A DNA stretch of 64,000 nucleotides from Halomonas korlensis (GCF_900116705.1 NZ_FPBP01000005.1:1-64000), one strand, 5' to 3'; counted from the stretch's first letter, positions 8,889 to 24,057 are shown. Made by a program: numbers and translations. The notes: generated by a model from the sequence alone, not told the origin.

Positions 8889-10226
8889 ATGACCCTTACT
8901 CTCCAGATCACATCCCTGCCCTATCAGGAAAGTCCGCTGGGCTATTTTGCCGCGCTGCGCGACCGGCCTGGCGCCGTGCTGCTCGACAGCGGACGCCCCG
9001 CGTCTCCCGGCGGTCGCTACGATATCCTGAGCAGCGACCCCGTGAGCCTGCTCGCGCTCGATGTCCCAGGCGCCGACCTGACTCGCGACCGCCCCGCTCC
9101 CTTCGATATTCAGCAGGCGCTGCTCGACCGATTGCCCTGCGATGTCCCCGACAGCGATCTTCCCTTTCTCGGCGGTCTGATCGGTTACTGGAGCTATGAT
9201 CTTGGGTGTCGCCAGGAACCGATTGCCGGGCGCGCGAGACGCGTAGTCGGCCTGCCTTCGAGTCGGGTCGGGCTGTATGACTGGGCGCTGATTCAAGATC
9301 ACCATGAACGGGCCAGCTGGCTAGTGGCCACCCCAGAACGGAGATCTCAGGTCCTCGCCCATCTCGCGCGCGCCCCCCTCCCACTGGCGGAGTTTCAACT
9401 CACCGCACCGTTTACCGGCGAGTTAAGCCGCGACGAATACCTGGCACGCTTCGATGCCGTTCAGCGCTATATTCGTGACGGGGATTGCTATCAGATCAAT
9501 CTGTCACAACGCTTCAGCGCCCCCTTCCAGGGGGATCTGTGGAACGCCTATCAACGTCTGCGTCTGGCCACGCCCACACCGTTCGCAGGCTTTCTCGCTT
9601 GGGACGACAAGGCGATCCTGTCGCTTTCACCGGAACGCTTTCTTCACTGCCGTGACGGAAAAGTCGAAGCGCGCCCTATCAAGGGCACCCGCCCCCGCGG
9701 CCTGACGCCCGAACAGGACCAGCAGCTCGCGGATGCGCTGATGACAAGCACCAAGGATCGGGCCGAAAACGTGATGATCGTCGATCTGCTACGCAACGAC
9801 CTGGGACGCGTCTGCCGCCCGGGCAGCGTTCGGGTTCCGCAGCTTTGCGCCCTGGAAAGCTATGCCAATGTCCATCATCTGGTCAGCGTGGTGACCGGCG
9901 AGCTGAGACAAGAGCAACGCCCTCTCGATCTCCTGGCGGCGGCCTTTCCCGGTGGGTCGATTACCGGCGCACCCAAGGTACGGGCCATGCAGATCATCGA
10001 CGAGCTCGAGCCCAGCCGACGCAGCGCTTACTGCGGCAGCCTCGGCTACGTGGACGTGCGCGGACGAATGGATACCTCGATCGCCATTCGCACGGCAGTA
10101 GCGGACCGGGGGCGCCTGCATCTGTGGGGAGGCGGTGGACTGGTGGCCGACTCGCGAGCGGAAGATGAATACGACGAGACGCTCGACAAGATTCGTCATC
10201 TCATGAGCGCACTTGCGGAAAATTGA
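8889..10226 (+). CDS. pabB: Aminodeoxychorismate synthase component I PabB
   Basis: This 445-residue chorismate-utilising enzyme provides 4-amino-4-deoxychorismate for folate synthesis with a PabA glutaminase. The C-terminal chorismate-binding domain is clear: PIKGTRPRG, DRAENVMIVDLLRNDLGR, the GSITGAPKVRAMQIIDELEP region and the closing GGGLVADSRAEDEYDETLDK. It lacks the LLES feedback motif found in the TrpE of this window. The frame extends to 8859, but ATG at 8889 follows AGGGAAG and is preferred. It diverges from the prp regulator. Confidence 0.9.
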   Translation: MTLTLQITSLPYQESPLGYFAALRDRPGAVLLDSGRPASPGGRYDILSSDPVSLLALDVPGADLTRDRPAPFDIQQALLDRLPCDVPDSDLPFLGGLIGYWSYDLGCRQEPIAGRARRVVGLPSSRVGLYDWALIQDHHERASWLVATPERRSQVLAHLARAPLPLAEFQLTAPFTGELSRDEYLARFDAVQRYIRDGDCYQINLSQRFSAPFQGDLWNAYQRLRLATPTPFAGFLAWDDKAILSLSPERFLHCRDGKVEARPIKGTRPRGLTPEQDQQLADALMTSTKDRAENVMIVDLLRNDLGRVCRPGSVRVPQLCALESYANVHHLVSVVTGELRQEQRPLDLLAAAFPGGSITGAPKVRAMQIIDELEPSRRSAYCGSLGYVDVRGRMDTSIAIRTAVADRGRLHLWGGGGLVADSRAEDEYDETLDKIRHLMSALAEN

Positions 10227-10363
10227 AAGCACTATATGGAATAAAGATTGGATTTATATATTCTTTAAAATAATATAAACCCAATGAATCGGTATTGGGG
10301 AAACGCCAGCAAGCTTTGCTAGGGTAGCGGAAACTGGCATTACACCAATTCAGGAAATTTCCG

Positions 10364-11026
10364 ATGGCGCAACCACTCGACTCGCTCAAGCAGGGATCCG
10401 TTTCGATCAACCAAGAGCTGGTTTCGATCAACCAAGCGCTTGGCAATGATCCCGAGGCCCTGATCCGCTGGTCTCTCGAGCAAGGGGAGCGGCCGATCTG
10501 CACGACCAACTTTCGCCCTTTCGAAGCCGTCATTCTGCACATGGTCACCCGCCAGCGCCCCGACATTCCCATCGTCTGGATGGATAGTGGCTACAATACC
10601 GAAGAAACCTATCGCTTTGCTGACGCGTTGATCCACCGCCTCGACCTCAATCTGGTCAGTTATCTACCGCGGCGCTCGCGTGCCCATCGCGAGGCGCTGG
10701 AAGGCGTCATGCCGGGGATTGACGATCCTCGCCACGAGGCTTTCACGCGCGAGGTCAAGCTCGAGCCCTTCGAGCGAGCCCTGCGAGAGATGGCACCGGA
10801 TGTCTGGTTCACCGCACTGCGCGCCGAAGATACTCCTGAACGAGCCCGCATGGATCCCGTGAGCCGCAATACCAGTGGCCTTTTAAAAGTATCTCCGCTT
10901 CTTCACTGGAATGCCCGCGATCTCTATCGGTACCTTCAGGCGCACGACCTGCCCAACAACTTCGACTATTTCGACCCCACCAAGGTCGAGGCGAAGCGCG
11001 AGTGTGGCCTGCATCTGCAGCATTGA
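10364..11026 (+). CDS. cysH: Phosphoadenylyl-sulfate (PAPS) reductase CysH
   Basis: This 220-residue enzyme reduces PAPS to sulfite with thioredoxin in assimilatory sulfate reduction. The nucleotide-binding TTNFRPFEAVILH and DSGYNTEETYRFAD stretches and the C-terminal redox cysteine in KRECGLH are present. The paired cysteines of Fe-S APS reductases are absent, so PAPS is the likely substrate. Residues 12-26 hold a 7-residue tandem repeat (VSINQEL, VSINQAL). The upstream region 10230-10290 is notably A+T-rich, as at CysB-activated promoters, and cysB lies next door facing it. Confidence 0.9.
   Translation: MAQPLDSLKQGSVSINQELVSINQALGNDPEALIRWSLEQGERPICTTNFRPFEAVILHMVTRQRPDIPIVWMDSGYNTEETYRFADALIHRLDLNLVSYLPRRSRAHREALEGVMPGIDDPRHEAFTREVKLEPFERALREMAPDVWFTALRAEDTPERARMDPVSRNTSGLLKVSPLLHWNARDLYRYLQAHDLPNNFDYFDPTKVEAKRECGLHLQH
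10400..10441 (+). repeat. 21-bp tandem duplication inside cysH
   Basis: GTTTCGATCAACCAAG occurs at 10400-10415 and again at 10421-10436, giving two 21-base in-frame units near the 5' end of cysH. The near identity of the copies suggests recent duplication. Confidence 0.85.
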
Positions 11027-11125
11027 AGGCGAAGCGCCGTGCTGATCAAGGCCGCCATACTGATTAAGACCAAAGTGCTGGACGATTAAAGAACGCAACG
11101 CTGGACTGAGAGCGTTGGGCCCCCC

Positions 11126-12165
<1,040 letters not shown>

Positions 12166-12369
12166 AAAACAATGTAATCACTAAATAGCATAAAAGATAG
12201 ACGAGGCTACGCCTTGATCGCCTCAACCACGATAGTCACTGCCTATCGCTATACCGTCGCCGTCGCATTTGCCAGCGTCGCGGCCGACCGCTAACATCGG
12301 CCGACCGGATATGCCGTCGGCATGTCATCCCGATCCGCTCGATGCAGCGTAACGTAACTGGAGAACCCC

Positions 12370-12693
12370 ATGGCCAATAACGTCGATGTCACCAATGCAA
12401 ATTTCGAACAGGAAGTTCTCAAGGCAGAAACGCCGGTCCTGTTGAAGTTCTGGGCCCCCTGGTGCGGCCCCTGCAAGGTAATGGCGCCGGTGGTCGATGA
12501 GGTCGCCGAAGAGCGCGACGGCAACCTCAAGGTCGTCAGTATCAACGTCGATGACGCCCCGGAAATCGCCGCCGAGCAAGGGGTACGCGGTGTACCTACC
12601 GTGATGCTGTTCAAGTCTGGTACCAAGGTGGCCTCCTTGGTAGGCGCCCAGTCCAAGTCCCAGCTTTCACAATTCATCGAACAGAACGCCTGA
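12370..12693 (+). CDS. trxA: Thioredoxin TrxA, with Lys at the buried-acid position
   Basis: This 107-residue protein is a standard-length cytosolic thioredoxin with the WCGPCK active site (Cys32, Cys35) and the cis-proline loop RGVPT. It reduces protein disulfides and serves PAPS reductase and ribonucleotide reductase. The segment VLLKFWAPWCGPC has Lys26 where E. coli-type thioredoxins have the buried Asp26 that assists Cys35. The position matching E. coli Lys57 is Ser (VSINVDD). GGAG precedes the ATG, and a strong terminator follows. Confidence 0.9.
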   Translation: MANNVDVTNANFEQEVLKAETPVLLKFWAPWCGPCKVMAPVVDEVAEERDGNLKVVSINVDDAPEIAAEQGVRGVPTVMLFKSGTKVASLVGAQSKSQLSQFIEQNA

Positions 12694-12735
12694 TCCGGCA
12701 ACGCTGCTTCCCCCTGTTTTCGAACTGCCCTTTCG

Positions 12736-12762
12736 CATCGCCCCGGCCCGCCCGGGGCGATG
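12736..12762 (+). terminator. Rho-independent terminator after trxA
   Basis: An 11-bp stem (12736-12746 with 12752-12762) with a five-base loop is followed by TCGTTT. It lies between the convergent trxA and AI-2E transporter genes and may serve both. Confidence 0.75.
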
Positions 12763-12775
12763 TCGTTTAATCGGC

Positions 12776-13912
12776 TCAGGCCGGATCGTCCAGGCGTTCC
12801 AGTGGCGGCCGTTCGGCCTTCCCTGGCTTAGGCCCGTCTGCGGGCCCCAACAGATGGGCGATCCAGCGAGTCTCGGGGTGGCTATCCAACGCAATTTTCA
12901 GCGTCATGGTCAGCACCACCGACAGCAGCATGCCCACGGCGCCGAAGATCCACCCCCAGACCACTAGAGAAAGAAAGGCTACGAAGGTCGAGAGCCCCAA
13001 GGCACGCCCCATGACCCTGGGCTCGACGATATTACCCAGCAGGAAATTGACGGCCAGATAGGCCGCCGCCAACAGCATCGCATCGAAGAACCCGCCCTCG
13101 GGCGACACCAGCAACAGCAGCACCGGCGGGAAGGCGGCAATGGCCGAACCGATGTTGGGGATAAAGTTGAGCGCGAAGGCCATCACCGCCCAGAGCAGCG
13201 CAAACTCGACACCGAGCATCTTGCAGGCGACCCAGATCAACGTGCCGGTCACCAGGCTGATCAGCGTTTTCACCGCCAGGTAGCGCTTGAGCGTCAAACT
13301 GAACTCGCTGAAACGTCGCAGGCTCGGCGCCGGATCATCCAGGGCGAGGAAAACCTTGGTGCGAAAATTGATAGTCTCGAACAGCAGGAACATCACCAGC
13401 AAGGCCACGATGACGCTCTGCATCATCAGGTTACCCACCTCACCGAGCAGCGTGGGAATAAAGCTTCCCATCTGCTCGGCATCCAGCAGTTCCGCCAGCC
13501 GGTTGGTATCGATGGCCAACCCCATGGCCGCAAGGCTATCGAGGATGCCGAGATAGTACTGATAAAGTTTCTGTTCGATACCCGGCAAGGCATCGACGAA
13601 GGTGCCGAAGCTGTTTACCAGCAACAGACCGAGTAATGACAACAGTCCGCCGAGCACCAGCAGGGTCAGCCATACCGCCAGCCATGGACTCACTCCCAGG
13701 CGGGTCAACCATTGCACCGGAGCCGTGCAGACCACGGCAATGAATACCGCCAGCAGCAGGGGCACCAGCAGGCTCGAACCGGCCTTCATACCGGTAATGA
13801 TGATCACCAGCGCGGCCAGTGCCAGGATAAGGTTGAGGGGGATGGTCTTGGAAGACCCATCGTTGGATAGCGCCATGCCGGAAATCCCTGCCAGCCGAGA
13901 ATTGCCCATCAT
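12776..13912 (-). CDS. AI-2E family transporter (PerM/TqsA type)
   Basis: This 378-residue multi-pass inner-membrane protein has about seven or eight hydrophobic segments. The C-terminal conserved block of the family (FALNFIPNIGSAIAA, then NIVEPRVMG) is clear. Family members export AI-2 or act as Na+/H+ antiporters; the substrate here is not known. The C-terminus ends in a charged, proline-rich tail. The start is taken at the MM pair at 13912, after AGGCGG; the frame is open to 13936. Confidence 0.85.
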   Translation of the reverse strand: MMGNSRLAGISGMALSNDGSSKTIPLNLILALAALVIIITGMKAGSSLLVPLLLAVFIAVVCTAPVQWLTRLGVSPWLAVWLTLLVLGGLLSLLGLLLVNSFGTFVDALPGIEQKLYQYYLGILDSLAAMGLAIDTNRLAELLDAEQMGSFIPTLLGEVGNLMMQSVIVALLVMFLLFETINFRTKVFLALDDPAPSLRRFSEFSLTLKRYLAVKTLISLVTGTLIWVACKMLGVEFALLWAVMAFALNFIPNIGSAIAAFPPVLLLLVSPEGGFFDAMLLAAAYLAVNFLLGNIVEPRVMGRALGLSTFVAFLSLVVWGWIFGAVGMLLSVVLTMTLKIALDSHPETRWIAHLLGPADGPKPGKAERPPLERLDDPA

Positions 13913-14076
13913 GCCGCCTGCAGAGCCAGGGCACAAACCTTATCCCTGCGCAGGGAAGCCGTTGCACAGGGCTTCCCTCGGCGAGGAACCATCTGCATCA
14001 TCTCACTCTTGAAACACCGCGCGGCCCCGATACCGCGCCACCCTCAACATGCATTGCGGCAAGGAATTTTTCGACC

Positions 14077-14871
14077 ATGACCATCGCCACGCTCCTTCAC
14101 GACACGCCCCTTCGCAAGATGTTACTCGGCGGCCTGCTCGTCGCGTCCCCCTTGATGATGACCACTGCCATGGCCGAGGAGCCACGCCCACGTCTTGATG
14201 TTCAGGCCGAGGCCCAGCAGGAAGCGGTGCCGGATCGCGCGACCCTCAACGCCCGGCTCTGGGAGCGCACCCCAGCGATTGCCCGGCAGGATAATCAAAG
14301 TAGCGATCCCGACGCATTGCGCGATGCGCGCGAAAGCCTGGAGCAACGCGCCGCCATGTTGATCCAGACGATGGAAGACGCTGGCGTGGCGAGTGACGAT
14401 ATCAATGCCGGCTCGCTCAACGTACAACCGGAATATGTCCCGGGTCCGCGTCTGGACAACGGCGAGGGTCAGCCGATGGTGCGTACCCGGCTGGAGCGCC
14501 CCTTCCATGTCGAGATCGACGATCTGGAGCAATTGCCGCGCTTGCTCGACGCCCTGACCGAGGCCGGTGTCGACGCGCTGGATGGCATCACCTACGACCT
14601 GACCGACCGCGATGCTGCCACCGACCAGGCGCTGGTCGCCGCCCTCGAGAAAGCCCGCCACAAGGCAACGCTGATGGCCAAGACCCTGGGCATTACGCTG
14701 GGCGACGTCATCAGCGTGAGCGAGACCCTTCCGCCCCAGTTCCAGCCCCGCATGATGGCCATGAGCGCCGATGCCAGAGAGAGCGGCGCACAGCCCGAGT
14801 ACCGCCCAGGCACCCTCTCCATCGAGGCGGGCGTAAGCGTCAGCTGGGCGATCGAAGCATCCGGTGAGTGA
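14077..14871 (+). CDS. Periplasmic SIMPL-domain (DUF541) protein
   Basis: This 264-residue protein has an N-terminal signal peptide (hydrophobic LLGGLLVASPLMM, cleavage near Ala33) followed by a SIMPL/DUF541 domain. Typical features are the start of the mature part (RLDVQAEAQQEAVPDRATL), the SGD-like region with DDINAGSLNVQPEY, and KARHKATLMAKTLG. The family is broadly conserved in the periplasm and its molecular role is poorly defined. An AAGGAA site precedes the ATG. It stands alone, convergent with serS across a terminator. Confidence 0.85.
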   Translation: MTIATLLHDTPLRKMLLGGLLVASPLMMTTAMAEEPRPRLDVQAEAQQEAVPDRATLNARLWERTPAIARQDNQSSDPDALRDARESLEQRAAMLIQTMEDAGVASDDINAGSLNVQPEYVPGPRLDNGEGQPMVRTRLERPFHVEIDDLEQLPRLLDALTEAGVDALDGITYDLTDRDAATDQALVAALEKARHKATLMAKTLGITLGDVISVSETLPPQFQPRMMAMSADARESGAQPEYRPGTLSIEAGVSVSWAIEASGE

Positions 14872-14909
14872 ACGAAGCCTGAGCTCGTATTTAACGAGTC
14901 CATAACGAC

Positions 14910-14936
14910 GCAACCCCACCAAACTGGTGGGGTTGC
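14910..14936. terminator. Bidirectional terminator between the SIMPL gene and serS
   Basis: An 11-bp perfect stem (14910-14920 with 14926-14936) has a five-base loop. It is followed by CGTTTCTGG on the plus strand and lies between the convergent genes. Confidence 0.75.
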
Positions 14937-14967
14937 CGTTTCTGGCTTCTTATCAGGCCAAGCTCGG

Positions 14968-19577
<4,610 letters not shown>

Positions 19578-19630
19578 TCGACGCTCATCGTCGCCAACGG
19601 AACTCGCTGCCGATCCGTCGGCCGTATAGG

Positions 19631-19659
19631 GGGCGCCGGCCGAGGGTTAGCCGGCGCCC
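19631..19659 (+). terminator. Hairpin downstream of the YdiJ-type gene
   Basis: A perfect 10-bp GC stem (19631-19640 with 19650-19659) with a nine-base loop lies 53 bases after the stop. It lacks a run of T, so it may be a 3' stabilising hairpin rather than an intrinsic terminator. Confidence 0.45.
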
Positions 19660-19750
19660 AGCCCGATACGGTCGATAGATATAGCGTTGATAAAAGTGCC
19701 GTCGATCAAATTCCGATAATCGCCATACCGCCCATCGAAGGGAGAGCCGC

Positions 19751-20824
19751 GTGCCGTCATCCCACATCCTGCGCTTCGTCCTTTCTCCCTGTCTGGCTGC
19801 CTGTCTGACGGCGGGGGTCAGCCTTGAGGTCCTGGCCCAACAGACCCGCGTCACCACGGCCGTGATCGAAGAGGCAATGATCGTGGAATTTCTGGACGTC
19901 AGCGGCAGCGTGACCGCCCCGCGTACCGCACGCCTTTCCAGCGAGGTCGAAGGCCGTATTGCAGCTTTTCCGGTCGCGATTGGCGAGCGGGTCGCCGCCG
20001 ATCAAACGCTACTAACCCTCGATGCCGAAGAAGCACGCTTCGAGGCCCGTGGTGCCGCTGCCGACGTCGACGAGGCCAGTGCCGAACTGGACGATGCCCG
20101 CCGACGCCTCAATGAGGCCCGCCGGCTCAGGGAAAGCCGCAGTATTGCCGATAGCGAACTCAATCAACGCGCCAATGCCGTTGCCGTCGCCGAGGCGGTG
20201 CTGAGACGCCAGACCGCCACGCGTGAAAGGTGGGAGTCGCGTATCGACCGCCATCGGCTGACCGCCCCCTTCGCCGGCATGATCACCGCGCGACATGTCG
20301 AGATCGGCGAATGGGCAAGCCCCGGCGCCGCGCTCATGACCCTGGTCGACCTGAACCGCCTGATGCTGGATTTCGCCGTGCCCCTGGCCTGGTATCCACG
20401 GCTGGAGACGGCGGCGTTGGAGGTTCAGGTACCGGGTGGCTCTCAATGGCAAGACGCAGAGATCATCGCCCGCGTGCCGCAGGAGGACGAAGCGGCCCGG
20501 CAGTTCCTGATGCGCGCCGAACTTGAGACGAGTGGCACCTTGCTGCCGGGCATGGCCGTGCAGGGGCGCCTGCGGGTTCCGGGCGCCGAAGGCCCCGTGG
20601 TGCCTCGCGACGCCCTGCTGCGCCGCCCGGACGGGCAGGTCAGCGTCTGGCTGGCCCAGGAAGAGGACGGCGAATGGCGCGCGCAGCAACGGCGCGTCGA
20701 GATCGGCGCCAGCCACGACGGGCAAACCGCCGTACTCGAGGGCCTGACGGCCGGCGAGCGGATCGTGGTGGAAGGCAACGAGCGTCTGGAGGATGGACAG
20801 CGCCTCGCGTTGTCCGACAGCTGA
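19751..20824 (+). CDS. RND efflux periplasmic adaptor (membrane fusion protein)
   Basis: This 357-residue protein starts with a signal peptide (FVLSPCLAACLTAGVSL, cleavage near LAQ) and has the MFP order: beta-barrel strand, lipoyl halves (RLSSEVEGRIAAFPVAIGERV and RLTAPFAGMITARHVEIGEW), a coiled-coil hairpin (about residues 95-150), and a C-terminal barrel/MP domain. It would link the RND pump encoded 50 bases downstream to an outer-membrane channel, which is not encoded here. The GTG start follows GGGAGAG. Confidence 0.88.
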   Translation: MPSSHILRFVLSPCLAACLTAGVSLEVLAQQTRVTTAVIEEAMIVEFLDVSGSVTAPRTARLSSEVEGRIAAFPVAIGERVAADQTLLTLDAEEARFEARGAAADVDEASAELDDARRRLNEARRLRESRSIADSELNQRANAVAVAEAVLRRQTATRERWESRIDRHRLTAPFAGMITARHVEIGEWASPGAALMTLVDLNRLMLDFAVPLAWYPRLETAALEVQVPGGSQWQDAEIIARVPQEDEAARQFLMRAELETSGTLLPGMAVQGRLRVPGAEGPVVPRDALLRRPDGQVSVWLAQEEDGEWRAQQRRVEIGASHDGQTAVLEGLTAGERIVVEGNERLEDGQRLALSDS

Positions 20825-20874
20825 TGGGGCCCGACCACCGACCGCAAAACGCACCGAAGGAGCGCTGACCCCGT

Positions 20875-23800
20875 ATGTTTGCCGCCACCATTCGCCACGG
20901 CATCCTGGTCAGCGTGGTCGTCCTGATCCTGATGATTCTCGGCCTTGCCGCCATCTGGCGCATTCCGGTCCAGATGATTCCCGACCTGGAGGTGCGCACC
21001 ATCGGGGTCGAGACCCAGTGGCCGGGCGCCACCCCGCAGGACATCGAGAAAGACATCCTGATCGAGCAGGAAGAGTATCTTCGCAACGTGCCCGCGCTCA
21101 CGCGCATGGAGTCCACAGCGAGCAGCGGCAACGCCGAGATCGAGCTTGAGTTTCCCTTCGGCGTCGATTTGACCGAGACGCTGATCCGCGTCAACAACGC
21201 CTTGAGTCAGGTGCCCTCCTACCCCGTCAACGTCGACCAGCCGCGCATCGTCGCCAACTCCTTTTCCGCCAACGCCTTCATGTACTTCAACGTCGCGCCC
21301 CGCGAAGGCAATCCCCGCGAGCTCGAGATGGCGGCCATGCGCGACTACCTCGAAGACAACGTGCGCCCGCGCATGGAAAGCGTTCCGGGCGTCTCCGACG
21401 TCAACGTCTCGGGCGGCGCCGTGCGCCAGGTGCAGCTGCTGCTCGACCCCGAGGCCATGGCCCAGCGCTCATTGGGCATCGGCGATGTGCAGGCCGCCCT
21501 GGCGGCGCGCAACCAGGACGTCTCGGGGGGCGATCTGGAAAGCGGCAAGCGTCGTTACCTGCTGCGCACGGTGGGACGCTTCAGCGACATCGCCGAACTC
21601 GAGGCGCTGATCCTGGCCCGCCGCGGCGATGCGGTGATCCGCCTGTCCGATGTCGCCGAGGTTCGCCAGTCGCACGCCGAATTGACCTCGCGCTCCTTCA
21701 ACTCGCAGGGCGAACCGGTCATCAGCGTCCAGGTCCGCCGCGAGCCGGGCGCCAACGTCATCGATATCAAGCGCAACATGCTCGAGGAGGTGGAGTCGCT
21801 CAACGAGGGCCTGCTGGCCGACCAGGGGCTGACGATGACGCTGTCCAGCGATGACGTGCGCTACGTGGAAGCCTCCATTGCCAACGTCTGGGCCAATCTC
21901 GGGCTCGGCGCCCTCTTCGCTACCCTGGTGATGTACGCCTTCCTGCGCTCGGTGCGCGCCACCATCGCCGGCGTGATCGGCATCCCGATCTGCACCATTG
22001 CCGCCTTCCTGGGGTTGCTGCTGGCCGGGCGAACGCTCAATGTCATTTCGCTGGCCGGGGTCGCCTTCGCTATCGGCATGACCATCGACAACACTATCGT
22101 GGTGCTGGAGAGCATCGAGACGCAGCGTCGCCGCGGGCTCGCGCGCTTCGACGCTGCCGTGGCGGGCGTCAAGGAAGTGTGGCCGGCCGTGCTCGCCTCG
22201 ACCCTCACCACCATTCTGGTGTTCGTGCCGATCTTCTTCATCGAGCAGGAAGCCGGCCAGCTGTTCTCCGATGTCGCCGTCGCCATCTCGGCGGCGATCC
22301 TGGTCTCGATGGTCGTCGCCATCACGGTGATCCCGGCGTTGGGCGCGCATCTGGATTTTCACGGCAACGATACGCCTGACGACAAGCCCGACAGCAAGCC
22401 AAAGCCCCGCTGGATGCGCGCCAGCCTGCGCCTGGTCGATCTCATGATCGACTCCTGGCCGCGCCGGCTGGCGGCGATGGCCATGGCGCTCGGCGGCGGC
22501 CTGGCGATCTTCGTGTGGCTGACACCGCCGGCCGAATACCTTCCCGAAGGCGAGGAAGCCAAGACCTTCGCCAGCATGAACGCGCCGGCGAGCTACAACC
22601 TCTCGACCATGACCGCGATTGCCGATGAGGTCCAGGAGGCGCTGCTGCCGCATGTCGGGGCCGACCCGGAGGACTTCGACGCCGGCGAGACCGAGGTGCC
22701 GGCCATGCGCACCATGGGCACCCAGGTCGAGGCGCAGAGCCTGCGCATCATCGCCGAGACCCGCGACCCCGCGCATATCGAGGCGCTGATGGCGGCGCTG
22801 ACCGAGCGCTTCGAGGCCTATCCCGACATGCGCGCCTTTGCCGCCCGCGGGTCGATCATCTCCAGTAACGACGGCGGCACCCGCAGCATCACGCTGGACG
22901 TGGGCGGCAACGACCTCGCCGAGCTCTATGCCGCCGCCAACCGCATCTACGACCGCGCCGACGAGGTCTTCGACTCGCCGCGCATCCAGACCCGCCCCTC
23001 GGCACTCGACCTGGGCCAGCCGCTGATCGAGATTCATCCCGACTGGGAACGTGCCGCCGAGCTGGGGCTGGGTGCCGAGCAGTTGGGAACGACCGTCGCC
23101 GCGTTTACCAATGGCACCTATCTGGACGACTTCTATCTCGGCGATGAGAAGGTCGATCTCTATGGTTACGGCCCCGATGCCGGCGACATCGACCTCGATG
23201 CGTTGGCCGATCTGCCTGTGTACACGCGGGACGGCGTCACGCTGCCCCTGGGCACCCTGGCCGAGATTCGCGAAACCGTGGATACCGCCACGCTGCGCCG
23301 GGTGGATGGCCGACGCAGCGTCACGCTCAACATCATTCCCTCGCGCAGCGTCGCGTTGGAAACCGGTATCGAGCGGGTACAGCGCGAGGTGATCGAGCCG
23401 TTGCGCGAAGAAGGCGCCCTCGGGGCCCAAATCGACGTCACGATCACCGGCGCCAGCGACCAGCTCGACGCCACCCGTCAGGCGCTGTCGAGCAATATCC
23501 TGATCGCGCTGTCCCTCGTCTACCTGCTGCTGGTGGCGATCTTCGCCCACTGGGGCTATCCGTTGCTGATCCTTGCCACCATTCCGCTCGGCGCCGCCGG
23601 CGGTATCGTCGGGCTCGCCCTGATGAATCTGGTGGGCGGCTGGCTGCCGAGCCTGGGGCTGGGCGAGATCCGTCAACCCTTCGACATGATCACCATGCTG
23701 GGATTTCTGATCTTGCTGGGCACCGTGGTCAACAACCCGATCCTGGTAGTGCACCAGGCACGCGAGAATCTGCGTCAGGCCGGCATCGGCGCCCGCCAGG

Positions 23801-24057
23801 CCGTTCGCGACGCGGTGGCGAGCCGTCTGCGGCCTATCGCCATGACCACCTTGACGACCTTGTGCGGCCTCTCGCCGCTGGTGTTTCTACCCGGTGAAGG
23901 TACCGAGCTCTATCGGGGGGTCGGCGCCATCGTACTGTTCGGCCTGCTCGGCTCGGCCTTCGTCACGCTCACCTTCCTGCCCGCCTTGACTGTCACTGTG
24001 CTGGCCTGGCGCCGACCGGACCGAGCGCAGGCATCCGCAAGCCCCGCGGCCGAGTGA
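20875..24057 (+). CDS. RND-family efflux permease
   Basis: This 1060-residue inner-membrane pump has the twelve-helix RND plan: TM1 at residues 8-28, a periplasmic porter region, TM2-TM6, a charged linker near residues 500-515 (DDKPDSKPKP), TM7, a second periplasmic loop and TM8-TM12. TM4 reads GMTIDNTIVVLES (Asp405-Asn406) and TM10 reads GTVVNNPILVV (Asn953-Asn954), so the Asp-Asp pair and the Lys of AcrB are not fully kept. It is paired with the adaptor upstream. The substrate is unknown; lipophilic compounds would be typical. Confidence 0.9.
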   Translation: MFAATIRHGILVSVVVLILMILGLAAIWRIPVQMIPDLEVRTIGVETQWPGATPQDIEKDILIEQEEYLRNVPALTRMESTASSGNAEIELEFPFGVDLTETLIRVNNALSQVPSYPVNVDQPRIVANSFSANAFMYFNVAPREGNPRELEMAAMRDYLEDNVRPRMESVPGVSDVNVSGGAVRQVQLLLDPEAMAQRSLGIGDVQAALAARNQDVSGGDLESGKRRYLLRTVGRFSDIAELEALILARRGDAVIRLSDVAEVRQSHAELTSRSFNSQGEPVISVQVRREPGANVIDIKRNMLEEVESLNEGLLADQGLTMTLSSDDVRYVEASIANVWANLGLGALFATLVMYAFLRSVRATIAGVIGIPICTIAAFLGLLLAGRTLNVISLAGVAFAIGMTIDNTIVVLESIETQRRRGLARFDAAVAGVKEVWPAVLASTLTTILVFVPIFFIEQEAGQLFSDVAVAISAAILVSMVVAITVIPALGAHLDFHGNDTPDDKPDSKPKPRWMRASLRLVDLMIDSWPRRLAAMAMALGGGLAIFVWLTPPAEYLPEGEEAKTFASMNAPASYNLSTMTAIADEVQEALLPHVGADPEDFDAGETEVPAMRTMGTQVEAQSLRIIAETRDPAHIEALMAALTERFEAYPDMRAFAARGSIISSNDGGTRSITLDVGGNDLAELYAAANRIYDRADEVFDSPRIQTRPSALDLGQPLIEIHPDWERAAELGLGAEQLGTTVAAFTNGTYLDDFYLGDEKVDLYGYGPDAGDIDLDALADLPVYTRDGVTLPLGTLAEIRETVDTATLRRVDGRRSVTLNIIPSRSVALETGIERVQREVIEPLREEGALGAQIDVTITGASDQLDATRQALSSNILIALSLVYLLLVAIFAHWGYPLLILATIPLGAAGGIVGLALMNLVGGWLPSLGLGEIRQPFDMITMLGFLILLGTVVNNPILVVHQARENLRQAGIGARQAVRDAVASRLRPIAMTTLTTLCGLSPLVFLPGEGTELYRGVGAIVLFGLLGSAFVTLTFLPALTVTVLAWRRPDRAQASASPAAE

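Noticed and set aside
10284-10322. 12-residue ORF upstream of cysH with a Cys codon before the stop, a possible cysteine leader
   Set aside because: There is no ribosome site and only one Cys codon, so chance is as likely.
11096-11117. Hairpin between cysH and cysB as a terminator
   Set aside because: A seven-base stem with a large loop and no T run is too weak to call.
21469-23754. 761-codon open frame on the minus strand opposite the RND permease
   Set aside because: It is the antisense shadow of a high-GC gene, with His/Gln/Asp/Gly-rich unnatural composition and no recognisable domain.
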